A DNA stretch of 22,859 bases from Desulfocapsaceae bacterium (GCA_029934775.1 JAOZLO010000007.1:1-22859), one strand, 5' to 3'; counted from the first letter of the stretch, positions 7,399 through 15,743 are shown. Made by a program: numbers and translations. Notes: generated from the letters alone by a model not told the origin.

Positions 7399-7421
7399 TA
7401 ATTGATGAAGGAGGCCATATA

Positions 7422-9158
7422 ATGGCTGCAAACTTATACAGATTCAAATATGACGAATACGGAAATACTCGGGAAATCATCAGTTATGCCAGTGGAGCTT
7501 CTGCATGCTCGTGCAGCTACATAAATAAAGGAACAGCCTTTAACAAAGAAGAGAGAGAACGTCTTGATCTTCAAGCAGCCTTGCCTCCAGGGTCGCGTGA
7601 CATTGATGCCCAGATTGAAAGTTCAAAAATAAAAGTCAATGATAAAATTGACGACATTGAAAGATATATCTTTCTCAGATCGCTTTTCGATAGAAATGTA
7701 ACACTCGCTCACGCACTTATTGGAAGTGATATTGAGTATTATATGAAATTAATTTATACGCCGACTATAGGGTTGGCCGTACAAAAATACTCCACGATGT
7801 TTAGACAGGCAAATGGTCTACACTTTTATCCCGGAAACATTGACCGGGCTGAAGACATCTTAAGGAGATTTTCCCACAGGGATATCAGAGTTGCAGTAGT
7901 TACAGATAATCAAGGTGTCCTTGGAATTGGAGATCAGGGAGTCGGGGGCATAGCCGTCTGTCTTGGGAAACTGATGCTTTACACCCAGGGTGCGGGAATA
8001 GCCCCCTGGCACTGCCTGCCTGTCTCTCTTGATGTTGGTACTAATAACGAGATCCTGCTGGCAGACAAGCACTATCTCGGATGGCGCAACAAGCGACTTG
8101 ATGGGGAAGAATATCTCTCTTTTATTGGAAGATTTGTACGAGCATTCAGAAATATTTTTCCAAACGCCTTGTGCCAGTGGGAAGATTTTTTCCAGCATAA
8201 TGCTTTCAGTATTCGGGATGCATTTGTTGATGAAATTATTTCTTTTAATGATGAGATTCAGGGGACCGGCACGGCCACCCTTGCCGCTATTCTGTCAGCA
8301 ATCAAAATCAAAAAAGAGACCTTGGCCCAACAGGTGTTTCTGATACATGGAGCCGGTGTTGGTGGAGTAGGTATAGGAGAGCAGATATACAACTGCCTGC
8401 TGCACTCTGGTCTGTCTGCGCAGGACGCGAAAAACCGGATATTTATTATCGACTCTGGAGGAATTGTAACCACTGATCGCAGGGTGGACTTTTATAAGAA
8501 GAAGTTTGCTAAAGATTATGAACAGTTTCCGTGGCTAAAGGATCTTAATAAAGAAGATACACCTTCGATTATACAACAGAGTGGAACGACAATTTTAATT
8601 GGCACTTCAGGGCAGGATTTTTGCTTTAGAAAAGAGATGATTGATGCGATTAAAAAGAATACCTCAAGACCTTTGCTGTTACCTTTGTTCCATCGTATTT
8701 CCACTCCGGAAATTTTCTGTCAAAATATGCGCCAATGGATGAATGACGGAGCACTGGTTGCAACGAGTGATTCGTGTGGTTCCATGAACTACCTTGCAGA
8801 TAAAAGCAGGGTGAACCAATGTAACAATGCTTTTGTTTTTCCAGGGGTAGGGTTGGGTGTTCTCTCTTCAGGGGCAAGGGAGGTGCTGCCGGAGTTTTTT
8901 ACGGCCGCAGCTCATGCAATTTCTGATACACTTACACAAGGTGAGCTTAATCAGGGTATTTTAATGCCTGAGATCAGCAATATTGGTCAAGTAGCAGAAA
9001 AAGTAGCTTTGGCTGTTGCAATGTCAGCTGTGGAAAACAATGTGAGCAGACCATGTGTTTATTCTGATTTTCAACACGATAACAACGAATGGAGAATGAA
9101 AAAACTGATAGACAAGATACGATGGAAGCCAGAATATTTACCTCTTGTACCAATGTGA
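7422..9158 (+). CDS. Malic-enzyme-family oxidoreductase with altered active-site residues
   Basis: Malic enzymes decarboxylate malate to pyruvate with NAD(P). The 578-residue product is full length and has family landmarks: IYTPTIG (Tyr112), LGKLMLYT (Lys183), LDVGTNNE, WEDFFQHNA (Glu254, Asp255) and a nucleotide-binding GAGVGGVGIG (310-319). Several normally fixed positions differ. The usual TDGERILG is TDNQGVLG, losing the substrate-binding Arg (Gly165 here). FNDDIQGT is FNDEIQGT, turning a metal-ligand Asp into Glu278. The SNPT loop that supplies a substrate-binding Asn is FHRI (423-426). Loss of the Arg also occurs in malolactic enzymes, so malate-to-lactate or another 2-hydroxyacid reaction is possible. 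GAAGGAGG at 7406-7413 is a strong ribosome site. The N-terminal ~35 residues, with a SACSCSY segment, are not typical of the E. coli NAD enzyme. Confidence 0.8.
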   Translation: MAANLYRFKYDEYGNTREIISYASGASACSCSYINKGTAFNKEERERLDLQAALPPGSRDIDAQIESSKIKVNDKIDDIERYIFLRSLFDRNVTLAHALIGSDIEYYMKLIYTPTIGLAVQKYSTMFRQANGLHFYPGNIDRAEDILRRFSHRDIRVAVVTDNQGVLGIGDQGVGGIAVCLGKLMLYTQGAGIAPWHCLPVSLDVGTNNEILLADKHYLGWRNKRLDGEEYLSFIGRFVRAFRNIFPNALCQWEDFFQHNAFSIRDAFVDEIISFNDEIQGTGTATLAAILSAIKIKKETLAQQVFLIHGAGVGGVGIGEQIYNCLLHSGLSAQDAKNRIFIIDSGGIVTTDRRVDFYKKKFAKDYEQFPWLKDLNKEDTPSIIQQSGTTILIGTSGQDFCFRKEMIDAIKKNTSRPLLLPLFHRISTPEIFCQNMRQWMNDGALVATSDSCGSMNYLADKSRVNQCNNAFVFPGVGLGVLSSGAREVLPEFFTAAAHAISDTLTQGELNQGILMPEISNIGQVAEKVALAVAMSAVENNVSRPCVYSDFQHDNNEWRMKKLIDKIRWKPEYLPLVPM

Positions 9159-9221
9159 TCAGTACCTTACTCCTCAATTTCCAGTACTCCCCTGGAAGGG
9201 GTGTTGGTACAAGGTTGCAAA

Positions 9222-9257
9222 AAAGGCCCATACTCTATTAACTGAGTATGGGCCTTT
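9222..9257 (-). terminator. Rho-independent terminator between the malic enzyme and cold-shock genes
   Basis: A perfect 14-bp inverted repeat (AAAGGCCCATACTC, 9222-9235, with GAGTATGGGCCTTT, 9244-9257) encloses an 8-base loop. On the minus strand the stem runs into a T tract, so it mainly ends the cold-shock transcript. The convergent malic enzyme transcript can form the same hairpin but has a weaker T run. Confidence 0.85.
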
Positions 9258-9281
9258 GTGGATACTGTCTACAAAAAAGAA

Positions 9282-9482
9282 TTATAATTTCTGAACATTT
9301 TCGGCAGCAGGACCTTTAGGGCCGTCTGTAATTTCGAAACTGACCCGTGAACCTTCTTCGAGAGATTTAAAACCTTCAGTTACGATAGCGGAATAATGTA
9401 CAAAAACATCTTGTCCACCATCTTGTTCGATAAAACCAAAACCTTTTGCATCATTAAACCACTTAACTGTTCCTTCTGCCAT
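9282..9482 (-). CDS. CspA-family cold-shock protein
   Basis: A 66-residue single cold-shock domain that binds single-stranded RNA or DNA and melts RNA structure. The fold's signature is complete: [15 protein letters not shown] with RNP1 (KGFGFI, residues 13-18), RNP2 (VFVHY, 26-30), then [10 protein letters not shown] and the closing GPAAENV. AGAGGAG lies 7 bases before ATG 9482. A 7-bp hairpin (9503-9520) lies directly upstream of the ribosome site and further inverted repeats lie behind it, in line with the structured leaders of some cold-shock mRNAs, although function is not shown. Which paralogue (cspA, cspC, cspD) it corresponds to cannot be told from sequence this short. Confidence 0.95.
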   Translation of the reverse strand: MAEGTVKWFNDAKGFGFIEQDGGQDVFVHYSAIVTEGFKSLEEGSRVSFEITDGPKGPAAENVQKL

Positions 9483-9502
9483 GAGACTACTCCTCTTTTG
9501 CC

Positions 9503-9520
9503 CAGTTCATTACTGAACTG
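9503..9520 (-). promoter_or_regulatory. Hairpin in the cold-shock gene leader
   Basis: CAGTTCA (9503-9509) and TGAACTG (9514-9520) form a perfect 7-bp stem with a 4-base loop, about 10 bases upstream of the AGAGGAG ribosome site. It could modulate access to that site; this is inference. Confidence 0.35.
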
Positions 9521-9670
9521 TTATTATATTACTGGCCACTGCCGGGCCTGATGACTTACGCTGCACTATATTATGAAAATCCGCAACAGATCAGATATGC
9601 GTTCTGATATAATGCAGCAATAATAGTGCTCTAGCATAAGGTTTTGGGAAAAACAATAAAGAAATTCTTT

Positions 9671-9700
9671 TCTCTGTGCTCTCTGTGTCCTCTGTGGTAA
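9671..9700. repeat. CTCTGTG-type low-complexity dispersed repeat
   Basis: A run of degenerate CTCTGTG units (TCTCTGTGCT, CTCTGTGTCC, TCTGTGGTAA). From general knowledge, this motif (reverse strand reading CCACAGAGGACACAGAG) recurs in intergenic DNA of many environmental bacteria and often yields spurious ORFs containing PQRTQR. One such false ORF (9566-9817, minus) is produced here. Confidence 0.6.
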
Positions 9701-9789
9701 AGTTTTCGTGTTTTTATACCCCTCAAAAGGGCAATAAAATGCGTAACGGGGGCTCAGTAGTAAGATACTAACTTTTAAAAAAGAAAATT

Positions 9790-10650
9790 TTGAAAACTCT
9801 ATTTCCGGATTATCCATTTAAATCAAATTATTTATCAATAAAAGGCGGTAAGTTACATTTTATTGATGAGGGAAAGGGGGCTGTGATTGTACTTGTCCAC
9901 GGTAATCCTACCTGGTCATTTTATTTCAGAAAACTGATTTCACAGCTCTCTGTAAACCATCGTGTAGTGGCAATAGATCATATGGGATGTGGACTTTCTG
10001 ATAAACCTCAAAACTATCCATATACACTGACACAACATATAGAAAACCTTGATTCTCTGTTGAACTCATTGCAGATTGACCGGTTTTCCCTGATAGTGCA
10101 TGACTGGGGAGGTCCGATTGGGATTGGTTGCAGTATAAGGCGGTTGGAAGCATTGGAAAAAATCGTTGTAATGAACAGTGCAGCTTTTCGTTCTTCGAAA
10201 ATACCGTTGCGTATACGTCTTTGCAGGGTACCTGTACTTGGCGAAATTCTTGTTCGGTTATTCAATGGGTTTGCCTGGCCCGCTCGTTTCATGGCCGTCG
10301 AAAATAAACTGGAAAAAATGGTGAGCGGCGCTTATATATCGCCGTATGATAGTTGGAAAAACAGAATTGCAATCTATAACTTTGTAAAAGATATTCCGCT
10401 CAGCCAGAAGCATTCTAGTTATGATCAACTTGTTGAAATTGAGCAAAGCCTTGATCGTATCTGCAAATTGAAAATTCCCTTTCTTCTGCTTTGGGGTGGA
10501 AAAGATTTCTGCTTCAACAACTCTTTTTACACTGAGTGGGTTAACCGTTTTCCAGACGCTGAGAAGCACTATTTTGATGATGGAGGGCACTACGTACTTG
10601 AAGATAAATTTATTGAAATCAAGCCCATCATCGATGCTTTTTTTAAATAA
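9790..10650 (+). CDS. oleB: OleB-like alpha/beta hydrolase (beta-lactone decarboxylase)
   Basis: OleB converts the beta-lactone made by OleC into a long-chain cis-olefin plus CO2, and belongs to the haloalkane-dehalogenase group of alpha/beta hydrolases. The 286-residue product has the oxyanion motif HGNPTWSFYFR (37-47), nucleophile Asp105 in VHDWGG, a probable acid Asp239 in WGGKD and the catalytic His267 in GGHYV. The assignment as OleB rather than a dehalogenase rests on the following oleC and oleD genes. The only starts after the upstream stop (9769-9771) are ATT 9787 and TTG 9790; TTG is chosen. The ribosome site is weak. The next gene begins 33 bp after its stop. There is no signal peptide. 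Confidence 0.8.
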   Translation: MKTLFPDYPFKSNYLSIKGGKLHFIDEGKGAVIVLVHGNPTWSFYFRKLISQLSVNHRVVAIDHMGCGLSDKPQNYPYTLTQHIENLDSLLNSLQIDRFSLIVHDWGGPIGIGCSIRRLEALEKIVVMNSAAFRSSKIPLRIRLCRVPVLGEILVRLFNGFAWPARFMAVENKLEKMVSGAYISPYDSWKNRIAIYNFVKDIPLSQKHSSYDQLVEIEQSLDRICKLKIPFLLLWGGKDFCFNNSFYTEWVNRFPDAEKHYFDDGGHYVLEDKFIEIKPIIDAFFK

Positions 10651-10683
10651 TGATAGAGTTACAGGTGGATAGAAAGAGATACT

Positions 10684-12315
10684 GTGAAAAATATTGCTGA
10701 AACCCTGAAAAATGTGGCTAGAGAAAAAAAGCTTCAGACAGGATTAATAGAGGCCGGAACTGGAAAGAAAATTTCTTTTGGTGAGCTCGATTCGCGATCT
10801 GACAGGTATGCTTTTTATCTACAAAAAAAAGGTCTCTCAGCCGGTGATGTTGTCATCCTGATGGTGACACCATCAGCAGAGTTTATCTGTTTGACCTTTG
10901 CTCTTTTCAAACTTGGAACACCGGTTGTTTTGATAGATCCCGGAATGGGATACAAAAACCTGTTAAATTGTATTGAGCGTGTACGTGCTGAAGTGCTTAT
11001 AGGTATTCCAAAAGCGTTACTGTTTAAAAAAATATTTCCAAAACCATTTCATACCGTTCGAAAAACGTTTTGCTGCGGTAAATCTTTTGGTTTGCTGGGA
11101 CCGGATATCCGCAATTGTGATGTAGAAATTAATAAATCATTTCCCGTATTTCTGCCTGCTAAAGAGGATCTTGCTGCAATAATATTTACTACAGGTTCAA
11201 CGGGGCCTCCTAAGGGTGTCCGCTATGATCACTCAGTTTTTGCAGCTCAACTTCGTTTGATTCGAGATTATTACGGTATCGGTTTCAATGATATTGATCA
11301 ACCGGCCTTTCCCCTTTTTGCACTGTTTTCAACAGCCCTTGGAGCCTGCTCAATAATTCCAGATATGGACCCTACGCAGCCGGCAAAAGTTAATCCTGAG
11401 AAGTTTGTTGCCTCTATAAAAAAATATAACGTTTCATATTCATTTGGATCACCTGCTATATGGAATGTTGTCAGTGAATACTGTATTGAAAAACGCATTG
11501 TTCTTGAAAGTATGTCTCAAGTTTTGATGGCTGGAGCACCGGTTCCTTATGATCTACTGCAAAGAGTTACATCTATTTTACCGGAAGGTTCCTCAATCTT
11601 CACACCATATGGCGCAACAGAGAGTCTTCCGATTGCTTCGATCAGTGGTAGTGAAATATTAACTGACACATGGGCTGAAAGTGTTAAGGGGAGAGGGACT
11701 TGTGTGGGGAAGGCTCTGCCTGGGTTGGATATAAAAATCCTGAAGATCAGTGACAAACCACTCACCATGTTTAAAAAAGAAGACGAGCTTGAATCCTATG
11801 AAATAGGTGAGATTATAGTTAAGGGTGACGTGGTAACAAAAAGCTATGCAAATAACCCCTCTGAAACATTGCTGGCTAAGATTAAGGATGGAGATGGGTT
11901 CTGGCATCGAATGGGAGATGTTGGATACCTCGATGATAAGGCGAGACTCTGGTTTTGTGGAAGAAAAGCTCACCGGGTTATGCTGGATGAAAAAACTCTC
12001 TATACAATCCCCTGTGAGGCAATTATTAACGAACACCCGGATGTCTATCGTTCCGCATTGGTTGGTGTATTCCCTCGGGATAATGGCACATATAAAGAGG
12101 CTGCAATTATAGTTGAGCCTCTGAAGAATAGAGCTGTCGATAAAAATAGACTGTTAAAAGAAGTGAAAGCTTTGTCTGCTGCCAGCGAAGTTACCAGAAA
12201 GGTAAGCCATTTTATGGTTCACCAGAATTTTCCGGTTGATATTCGCCACAATGCTAAAATATTCCGTGAGAAACTTGCAGTATGGGCTCAAAAAGAAATC
12301 TCTCCCCAGACATAA
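10684..12315 (+). CDS. oleC: OleC-like AMP-dependent synthetase (beta-lactone synthetase)
   Basis: A member of the ANL (acyl/aryl-CoA ligase, NRPS adenylation) superfamily; OleC adenylates a 2-alkyl-3-hydroxy acid and closes it to a beta-lactone. The 543 residues are the usual length. The phosphate-binding loop is FTTGSTGPPKGV (168-179), the adenine motif is YGATESLP, and the hinge region includes WHRMGDVGYLD followed by WFCGRKAH. The start is GTG 10684; AGGTGG and AAAGAGA stand upstream. It overlaps oleD by 34 bases. A generic fatty acyl-CoA ligase is the alternative, but gene order oleB-oleC-oleD makes OleC clearly the better reading. Confidence 0.85.
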   Translation: MKNIAETLKNVAREKKLQTGLIEAGTGKKISFGELDSRSDRYAFYLQKKGLSAGDVVILMVTPSAEFICLTFALFKLGTPVVLIDPGMGYKNLLNCIERVRAEVLIGIPKALLFKKIFPKPFHTVRKTFCCGKSFGLLGPDIRNCDVEINKSFPVFLPAKEDLAAIIFTTGSTGPPKGVRYDHSVFAAQLRLIRDYYGIGFNDIDQPAFPLFALFSTALGACSIIPDMDPTQPAKVNPEKFVASIKKYNVSYSFGSPAIWNVVSEYCIEKRIVLESMSQVLMAGAPVPYDLLQRVTSILPEGSSIFTPYGATESLPIASISGSEILTDTWAESVKGRGTCVGKALPGLDIKILKISDKPLTMFKKEDELESYEIGEIIVKGDVVTKSYANNPSETLLAKIKDGDGFWHRMGDVGYLDDKARLWFCGRKAHRVMLDEKTLYTIPCEAIINEHPDVYRSALVGVFPRDNGTYKEAAIIVEPLKNRAVDKNRLLKEVKALSAASEVTRKVSHFMVHQNFPVDIRHNAKIFREKLAVWAQKEISPQT

Positions 12316-13319
12316 AAAAAGTTCTCGTTACTGGTGGTGGTGGTTTTGTCGGTAAGGCTATTGTAAAGATGCTCACCGAAAAAGGAGTCCTTTGCAGGGT
12401 AGTCGGAAGGAACAGTTATCCTGAAATAGAGGCTATTGGGGCGGAATGTTTTATCGGTGATATTGCTGATCCTGCAGTTATGACTGTAGCTGCAAAAGGT
12501 GTGGATACAGTTTTTCATGTTGCTGCCCTGGCCGGTATCTGGGGATCCTGGGAAAATTACTATAACACCAATGTTCTCGGGACAGAAAATGTTATACAGA
12601 GCTGCAGGATCAACAAAGTTCCACGTCTTATTTATACCTCGACCCCTTCTGTTGTTTTCAACCAACAGGATATAATTGAAGGAGATGAATCCCTCCCATA
12701 TGCAACAAAATTTCTGTGCAATTATGCCAGGAGTAAAGTGATAGCAGAAAAACGTGTTCTAGACGCCAACGATATGTCTCTTCTTACATGTGCAATACGT
12801 CCACATCTCATCTGGGGGCCTGGTGATCCGCATCTTGTCCCGAGGCTGCTTGAGAGTGGCAGGAGAAAAAAATTAAAAATCGTCGGTTCCGGTGAAAACC
12901 TGGTTGACATTTCCTTCGTGGAAAATGTTGCTTATGCACATATTCTGGCCGCAGATAACCTGAAGAATATAAAAACAGCTGCGGGGAATGCATATTTTAT
13001 AGGCCAGGACAAACCTGTTGTACTCTGGAACTGGATCAATTCTCTCTTTTCCAAAGCCAAAATTCCTGAAGTGACCTCTTCAGTATCATATCAGGCAGCA
13101 TATGGAATAGGTGGTATATTAGAGTTTTTTTATCTTTTTTGCAGAATCAAAAAAGAACCACGAATGACCAGGTTTCTGGCTCAGCAGCTTGCAAAGTCAC
13201 ACTATTTTTCGCACAAAAAAGCACAAAAGGACCTGGGTTATCACCCGATAGTTTCTACGGACGAGGGCATGGAAAGGCTTATACAGTGGATCAGAGGAAA
13301 TGAAAATAAAGGGTCATAA
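12282..13319 (+). CDS. oleD: OleD-like NAD(P)-dependent reductase (2-alkyl-3-oxoalkanoate reductase)
   Basis: OleD reduces the 2-alkyl-3-keto acid released by OleA to the hydroxy acid used by OleC. It is an extended short-chain dehydrogenase related to 3-beta-hydroxysteroid dehydrogenases. The 345-residue product has the Rossmann motif TGGGGFVG (17-24), the DIAD block near 60-63, FHVAA (78-82), the TSTPSV serine region (119-124) and the catalytic YxxxK pair Tyr148/Lys152. The start ATG 12282 is inside oleC, giving a 34-base overlap; its end overlaps the next gene by 20 bases. Such packing indicates one operon with translational coupling. Confidence 0.85.
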   Translation: MGSKRNLSPDIKKVLVTGGGGFVGKAIVKMLTEKGVLCRVVGRNSYPEIEAIGAECFIGDIADPAVMTVAAKGVDTVFHVAALAGIWGSWENYYNTNVLGTENVIQSCRINKVPRLIYTSTPSVVFNQQDIIEGDESLPYATKFLCNYARSKVIAEKRVLDANDMSLLTCAIRPHLIWGPGDPHLVPRLLESGRRKKLKIVGSGENLVDISFVENVAYAHILAADNLKNIKTAAGNAYFIGQDKPVVLWNWINSLFSKAKIPEVTSSVSYQAAYGIGGILEFFYLFCRIKKEPRMTRFLAQQLAKSHYFSHKKAQKDLGYHPIVSTDEGMERLIQWIRGNENKGS

Positions 13320-14709
13320 ATTAATCTGCCGGCTACTGCTTGTCAGTATGTTTCATCTTGTTACTGTTGTGCCCGTAGCTGCGTTTACAATCGGTGAAGA
13401 AAGAACACTTGGAGAAAAATTACTCTATACGGTCCGCTCCTCCTTTGACATAATTGAAGACCCTGATATCAGCCAGTATATCAACAAAATCGGGCATGAT
13501 GTTCTTGAGGTAACAGGAGTACAGTATTTTGATTTTCATTTTTTTGTAATTAACAACAGAGAGTTTAATGCCTTTGCTGCACCATCCGGACTTCTATTTT
13601 TTCATTCCGGACTGATCGGTGCAATGGAGTCTGAGGATGAACTGGTTTCCGTTATTGCCCACGAGATTGGCCATATTGTCAAAAGACATTTAGCTGCAAG
13701 AATGGAGACAGGCAAGTACAGCAGTATGACTTCCCTTGGTCTTGCTATTGCGGCAATTGCATTTGGTGGTGCAGCAGCCCCGGCATTATTGACAGGTGCT
13801 CTTGCAACTGGACAGAGTATGAATCTACACTATAGCCGCCTTCACGAGGAGGAAGCCGACCTGTTGGCGTATGGCTGGATGAAGGATTTGCATCGTGATA
13901 CTGGTGGTCAGGTAAAAATGCTTGAGTCCATGAGAAAAATAGCTCGGTATAGAAGCGACCGGTTACCTCAATATCTGCTGACTCACCCAAACCCGGAGGC
14001 CAGACTTCATTATATTGAAGCGCTAATCGATAGTGAAAGCTATCAGAAGGGTGAAAAATCCCCTTCACCCGATGATTTTGATTTCCTCAGATTTAAGTAC
14101 AGAATACTCTCCCAGCTTAAAAACATGACGAATCTAAAAGCATCTCTTGCCAGTATTATAGCAGACAACAGATCTTCAGAATTTTCTAAAATAATGGCGA
14201 GATACGGGCTCTCTCAGATCTGTAAAAATGAAAGCGACTATGAACTTGCCCTGGAGCATTTGCAGGAAGTAATTGATTATTTCCCTCATAAAAATATCCT
14301 TTCGGTTGATAAAGGAGTGATTCAATTTGAAGAAAGGCAATATATAAAGGCCAGGAAAACTCTTGAAAGCGCTTTACATCAAAACAGCTCTGATATGTAC
14401 GCAACTTTTACCCTTGGTAAGTTGATGTACAGCATTGGGAGATTGACCGAAGCAGAATCATACTTACGAACAGTTACCTATCACATGCCTGAATATTCAC
14501 AAGCCTATTTTGAACTTGGAAAAATAGCTTCAAATAAAAATCAGGCGGGCTTGTCTTTATACTACCTTGGCAAATACTATCTGTACGAAGGTAGATTGAA
14601 ACTTGCTGAAATGAATTTTAAAAAAGTCTTAAGAGAGAGTAAAACGTCTGAGTCAATTATAGCAAAAAGTAAAGAACTTTTAAAAAAGATAAAAAAGCTC
14701 CAGAAGTAA
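13300..14709 (+). CDS. Secreted M48 zinc metalloprotease with TPR repeats (BepA-like)
   Basis: Resembles BepA (YfgC), a periplasmic protease-chaperone that looks after outer-membrane protein assembly, including the LPS transporter. The 469-residue product begins with a signal peptide (KLICRLLLVSMFHLVTVVP core, probable cleavage after PVAA near residue 28). The zinc site is HEIGH (121-125), with the third ligand in HEEEAD (182-187). The C-terminal half has TPR-type helices (ALEHLQEVIDYFP, ARKTLESALHQN, AESYLRTVTYHMP). It starts inside oleD (20-base overlap) with AGAGG immediately upstream, so it is co-expressed with the ole genes. Its stop is 2 bases from the convergent dusB stop. Confidence 0.88.
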   Translation: MKIKGHKLICRLLLVSMFHLVTVVPVAAFTIGEERTLGEKLLYTVRSSFDIIEDPDISQYINKIGHDVLEVTGVQYFDFHFFVINNREFNAFAAPSGLLFFHSGLIGAMESEDELVSVIAHEIGHIVKRHLAARMETGKYSSMTSLGLAIAAIAFGGAAAPALLTGALATGQSMNLHYSRLHEEEADLLAYGWMKDLHRDTGGQVKMLESMRKIARYRSDRLPQYLLTHPNPEARLHYIEALIDSESYQKGEKSPSPDDFDFLRFKYRILSQLKNMTNLKASLASIIADNRSSEFSKIMARYGLSQICKNESDYELALEHLQEVIDYFPHKNILSVDKGVIQFEERQYIKARKTLESALHQNSSDMYATFTLGKLMYSIGRLTEAESYLRTVTYHMPEYSQAYFELGKIASNKNQAGLSLYYLGKYYLYEGRLKLAEMNFKKVLRESKTSESIIAKSKELLKKIKKLQK

Positions 14710-14711
14710 CA

Positions 14712-15653
14712 TCAGTTGTATTGGATGTTCAATTTAAGAACCTCGTTTTTTAACTCCTGAACTGTCCTGCAGCCGAATATTTTCTGACGCATTTTAGAAC
14801 TTCCTGGGGATCCTTTGAAATATCTGCTGATGTGGTTCTTCACGTATCCCAAAATCCGTTCAACAGGAAGGTACTGTTCCATGAGTTCCAGATGGAGCCT
14901 GGCCCCTTCTAAAATATCTTCCGGATTATTTGGTCTCCCTTTTTCACTGAAAACCCAGGGATTTCCTAATGCACCTCGTCCAATCATAACGCCGTCACAT
15001 CCAGTTTCCAGCATCATCTCCAGTCCATCTGAATAACTTGAAACATCGCCGTTTCCAATAACCGGAATCGAGACTGAGTGCTTAACATCACGTATAATAT
15101 TTCTGTCGGCAAAGCCGGTAAAACCCTGGGACCATGTGCGGCCGTGAATAGTAACAGCTGAAACACCTGCCTGTTCAGCCATCTGTGCAAAAGAAACTGC
15201 GTTGATTAGCCGGAAGTCAGGACCGGATCGTATTTTAACTGTAACAGGAAGAGATGTTTTTGAAATAACTCTTTCAAGGATCTGTTTTGCAATATCGGGG
15301 GTCGACATCAGCGCTGCCCCTGCACCTTTTCTGGTCACTTTTTTAACAGGGCAGCCCATATTGATATCTATCATGTCAGGAGAAAAAGTGGTGATGATTT
15401 CGGCTGCATCTGCCATCACATCAGGATCTGCACCAAACAGTTGAAAAGAAACCGGTTTCTCTTCAACTGCTGAAGCCATCATGTCGGATGTGTTTTTCTG
15501 CTTATATGTTACTCCATGACAACTGATCATTTCAGAAACACAGTATGCTGCTCCAAAGCGCCTGCATAACAAGCGGAAAGGAAGGTCACTGTATCCGGCC
15601 AGGGGAGCAAGTATAAAAGGAGAAGAAAAAGAAATGTTTGCTATTTTAAACAT
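14712..15653 (-). CDS. dusB: tRNA-dihydrouridine synthase (Dus family, DusB-like)
   Basis: An FMN enzyme that reduces specific uridines in tRNA D-loops with NAD(P)H. The N-terminal TIM barrel has LAPLAGYSDLPFR (start of the fold), the catalytic Cys in DINMGCPVKKV (Cys101), then VKIRSG, TIHGRTWSQG, IGNGDV and GVMIGRGALGNPW for FMN phosphate binding. The length of 313 residues is normal. ATG 15653 is chosen over an in-frame TTG at 15662 because the family begins with a short stretch before the barrel; neither has a good ribosome site. No terminator separates it from the convergent protease gene, so the two transcripts must overlap at their 3' ends. Confidence 0.93.
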   Translation of the reverse strand: MFKIANISFSSPFILAPLAGYSDLPFRLLCRRFGAAYCVSEMISCHGVTYKQKNTSDMMASAVEEKPVSFQLFGADPDVMADAAEIITTFSPDMIDINMGCPVKKVTRKGAGAALMSTPDIAKQILERVISKTSLPVTVKIRSGPDFRLINAVSFAQMAEQAGVSAVTIHGRTWSQGFTGFADRNIIRDVKHSVSIPVIGNGDVSSYSDGLEMMLETGCDGVMIGRGALGNPWVFSEKGRPNNPEDILEGARLHLELMEQYLPVERILGYVKNHISRYFKGSPGSSKMRQKIFGCRTVQELKNEVLKLNIQYN

Positions 15654-15700
15654 CAGGAACAAGAAGAGGCAAAAAGAGAAAATTTCCTAAAAAAATCTCA

Positions 15701-15738
15701 CTGGTATTGCCAAGAAGATGTCTGGTCGGCAATACCAG
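15701..15738 (-). terminator. Rho-independent terminator after lptE
   Basis: CTGGTATTGCC (15701-15711) and GGCAATACCAG (15728-15738) form a perfect 11-bp stem with a 16-base loop. On the minus strand the stem is followed by TGAGATTTTTTT. It lies just behind the lptE stop and ends the leuS-lptE transcript before dusB. Confidence 0.8.
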
Positions 15739-15743
15739 GGGTA

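Larger units (their letters stand above)
9483..9789. other. 307-bp intergenic region between the divergent cold-shock and ole genes
   Basis: No gene is visible here, and in particular no oleA. From left to right it holds the cold-shock leader hairpin, an imperfect inverted repeat (GCTGCACTATAT at 9560-9571 with ATATAATGCAGC at 9607-9618, 11 of 12 paired) enclosing a second short one (ATCAGA 9590-9595 with TCTGAT 9603-9608), and a low-complexity CTCTGTG-type repeat (9671-9697). The promoters for both flanking operons must lie here, but I cannot place either with confidence. Confidence 0.6.

Noticed and set aside
7237..7431. 64-codon minus-strand ORF through the second element, similar in translation to the first (VPVHKW, LLSKFNP, VKFI)
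   Set aside because: The similarity follows from the shared repeat DNA and indels that happen to be multiples of three. There is no ribosome site and no known domain, and copy 1 has no matching stop.
9566..9817. 83-codon minus-strand ORF containing PQRTQRAQR
   Set aside because: This is the well-known false translation of the CTCTGTG-type dispersed repeat, and it overlaps the oleB start.
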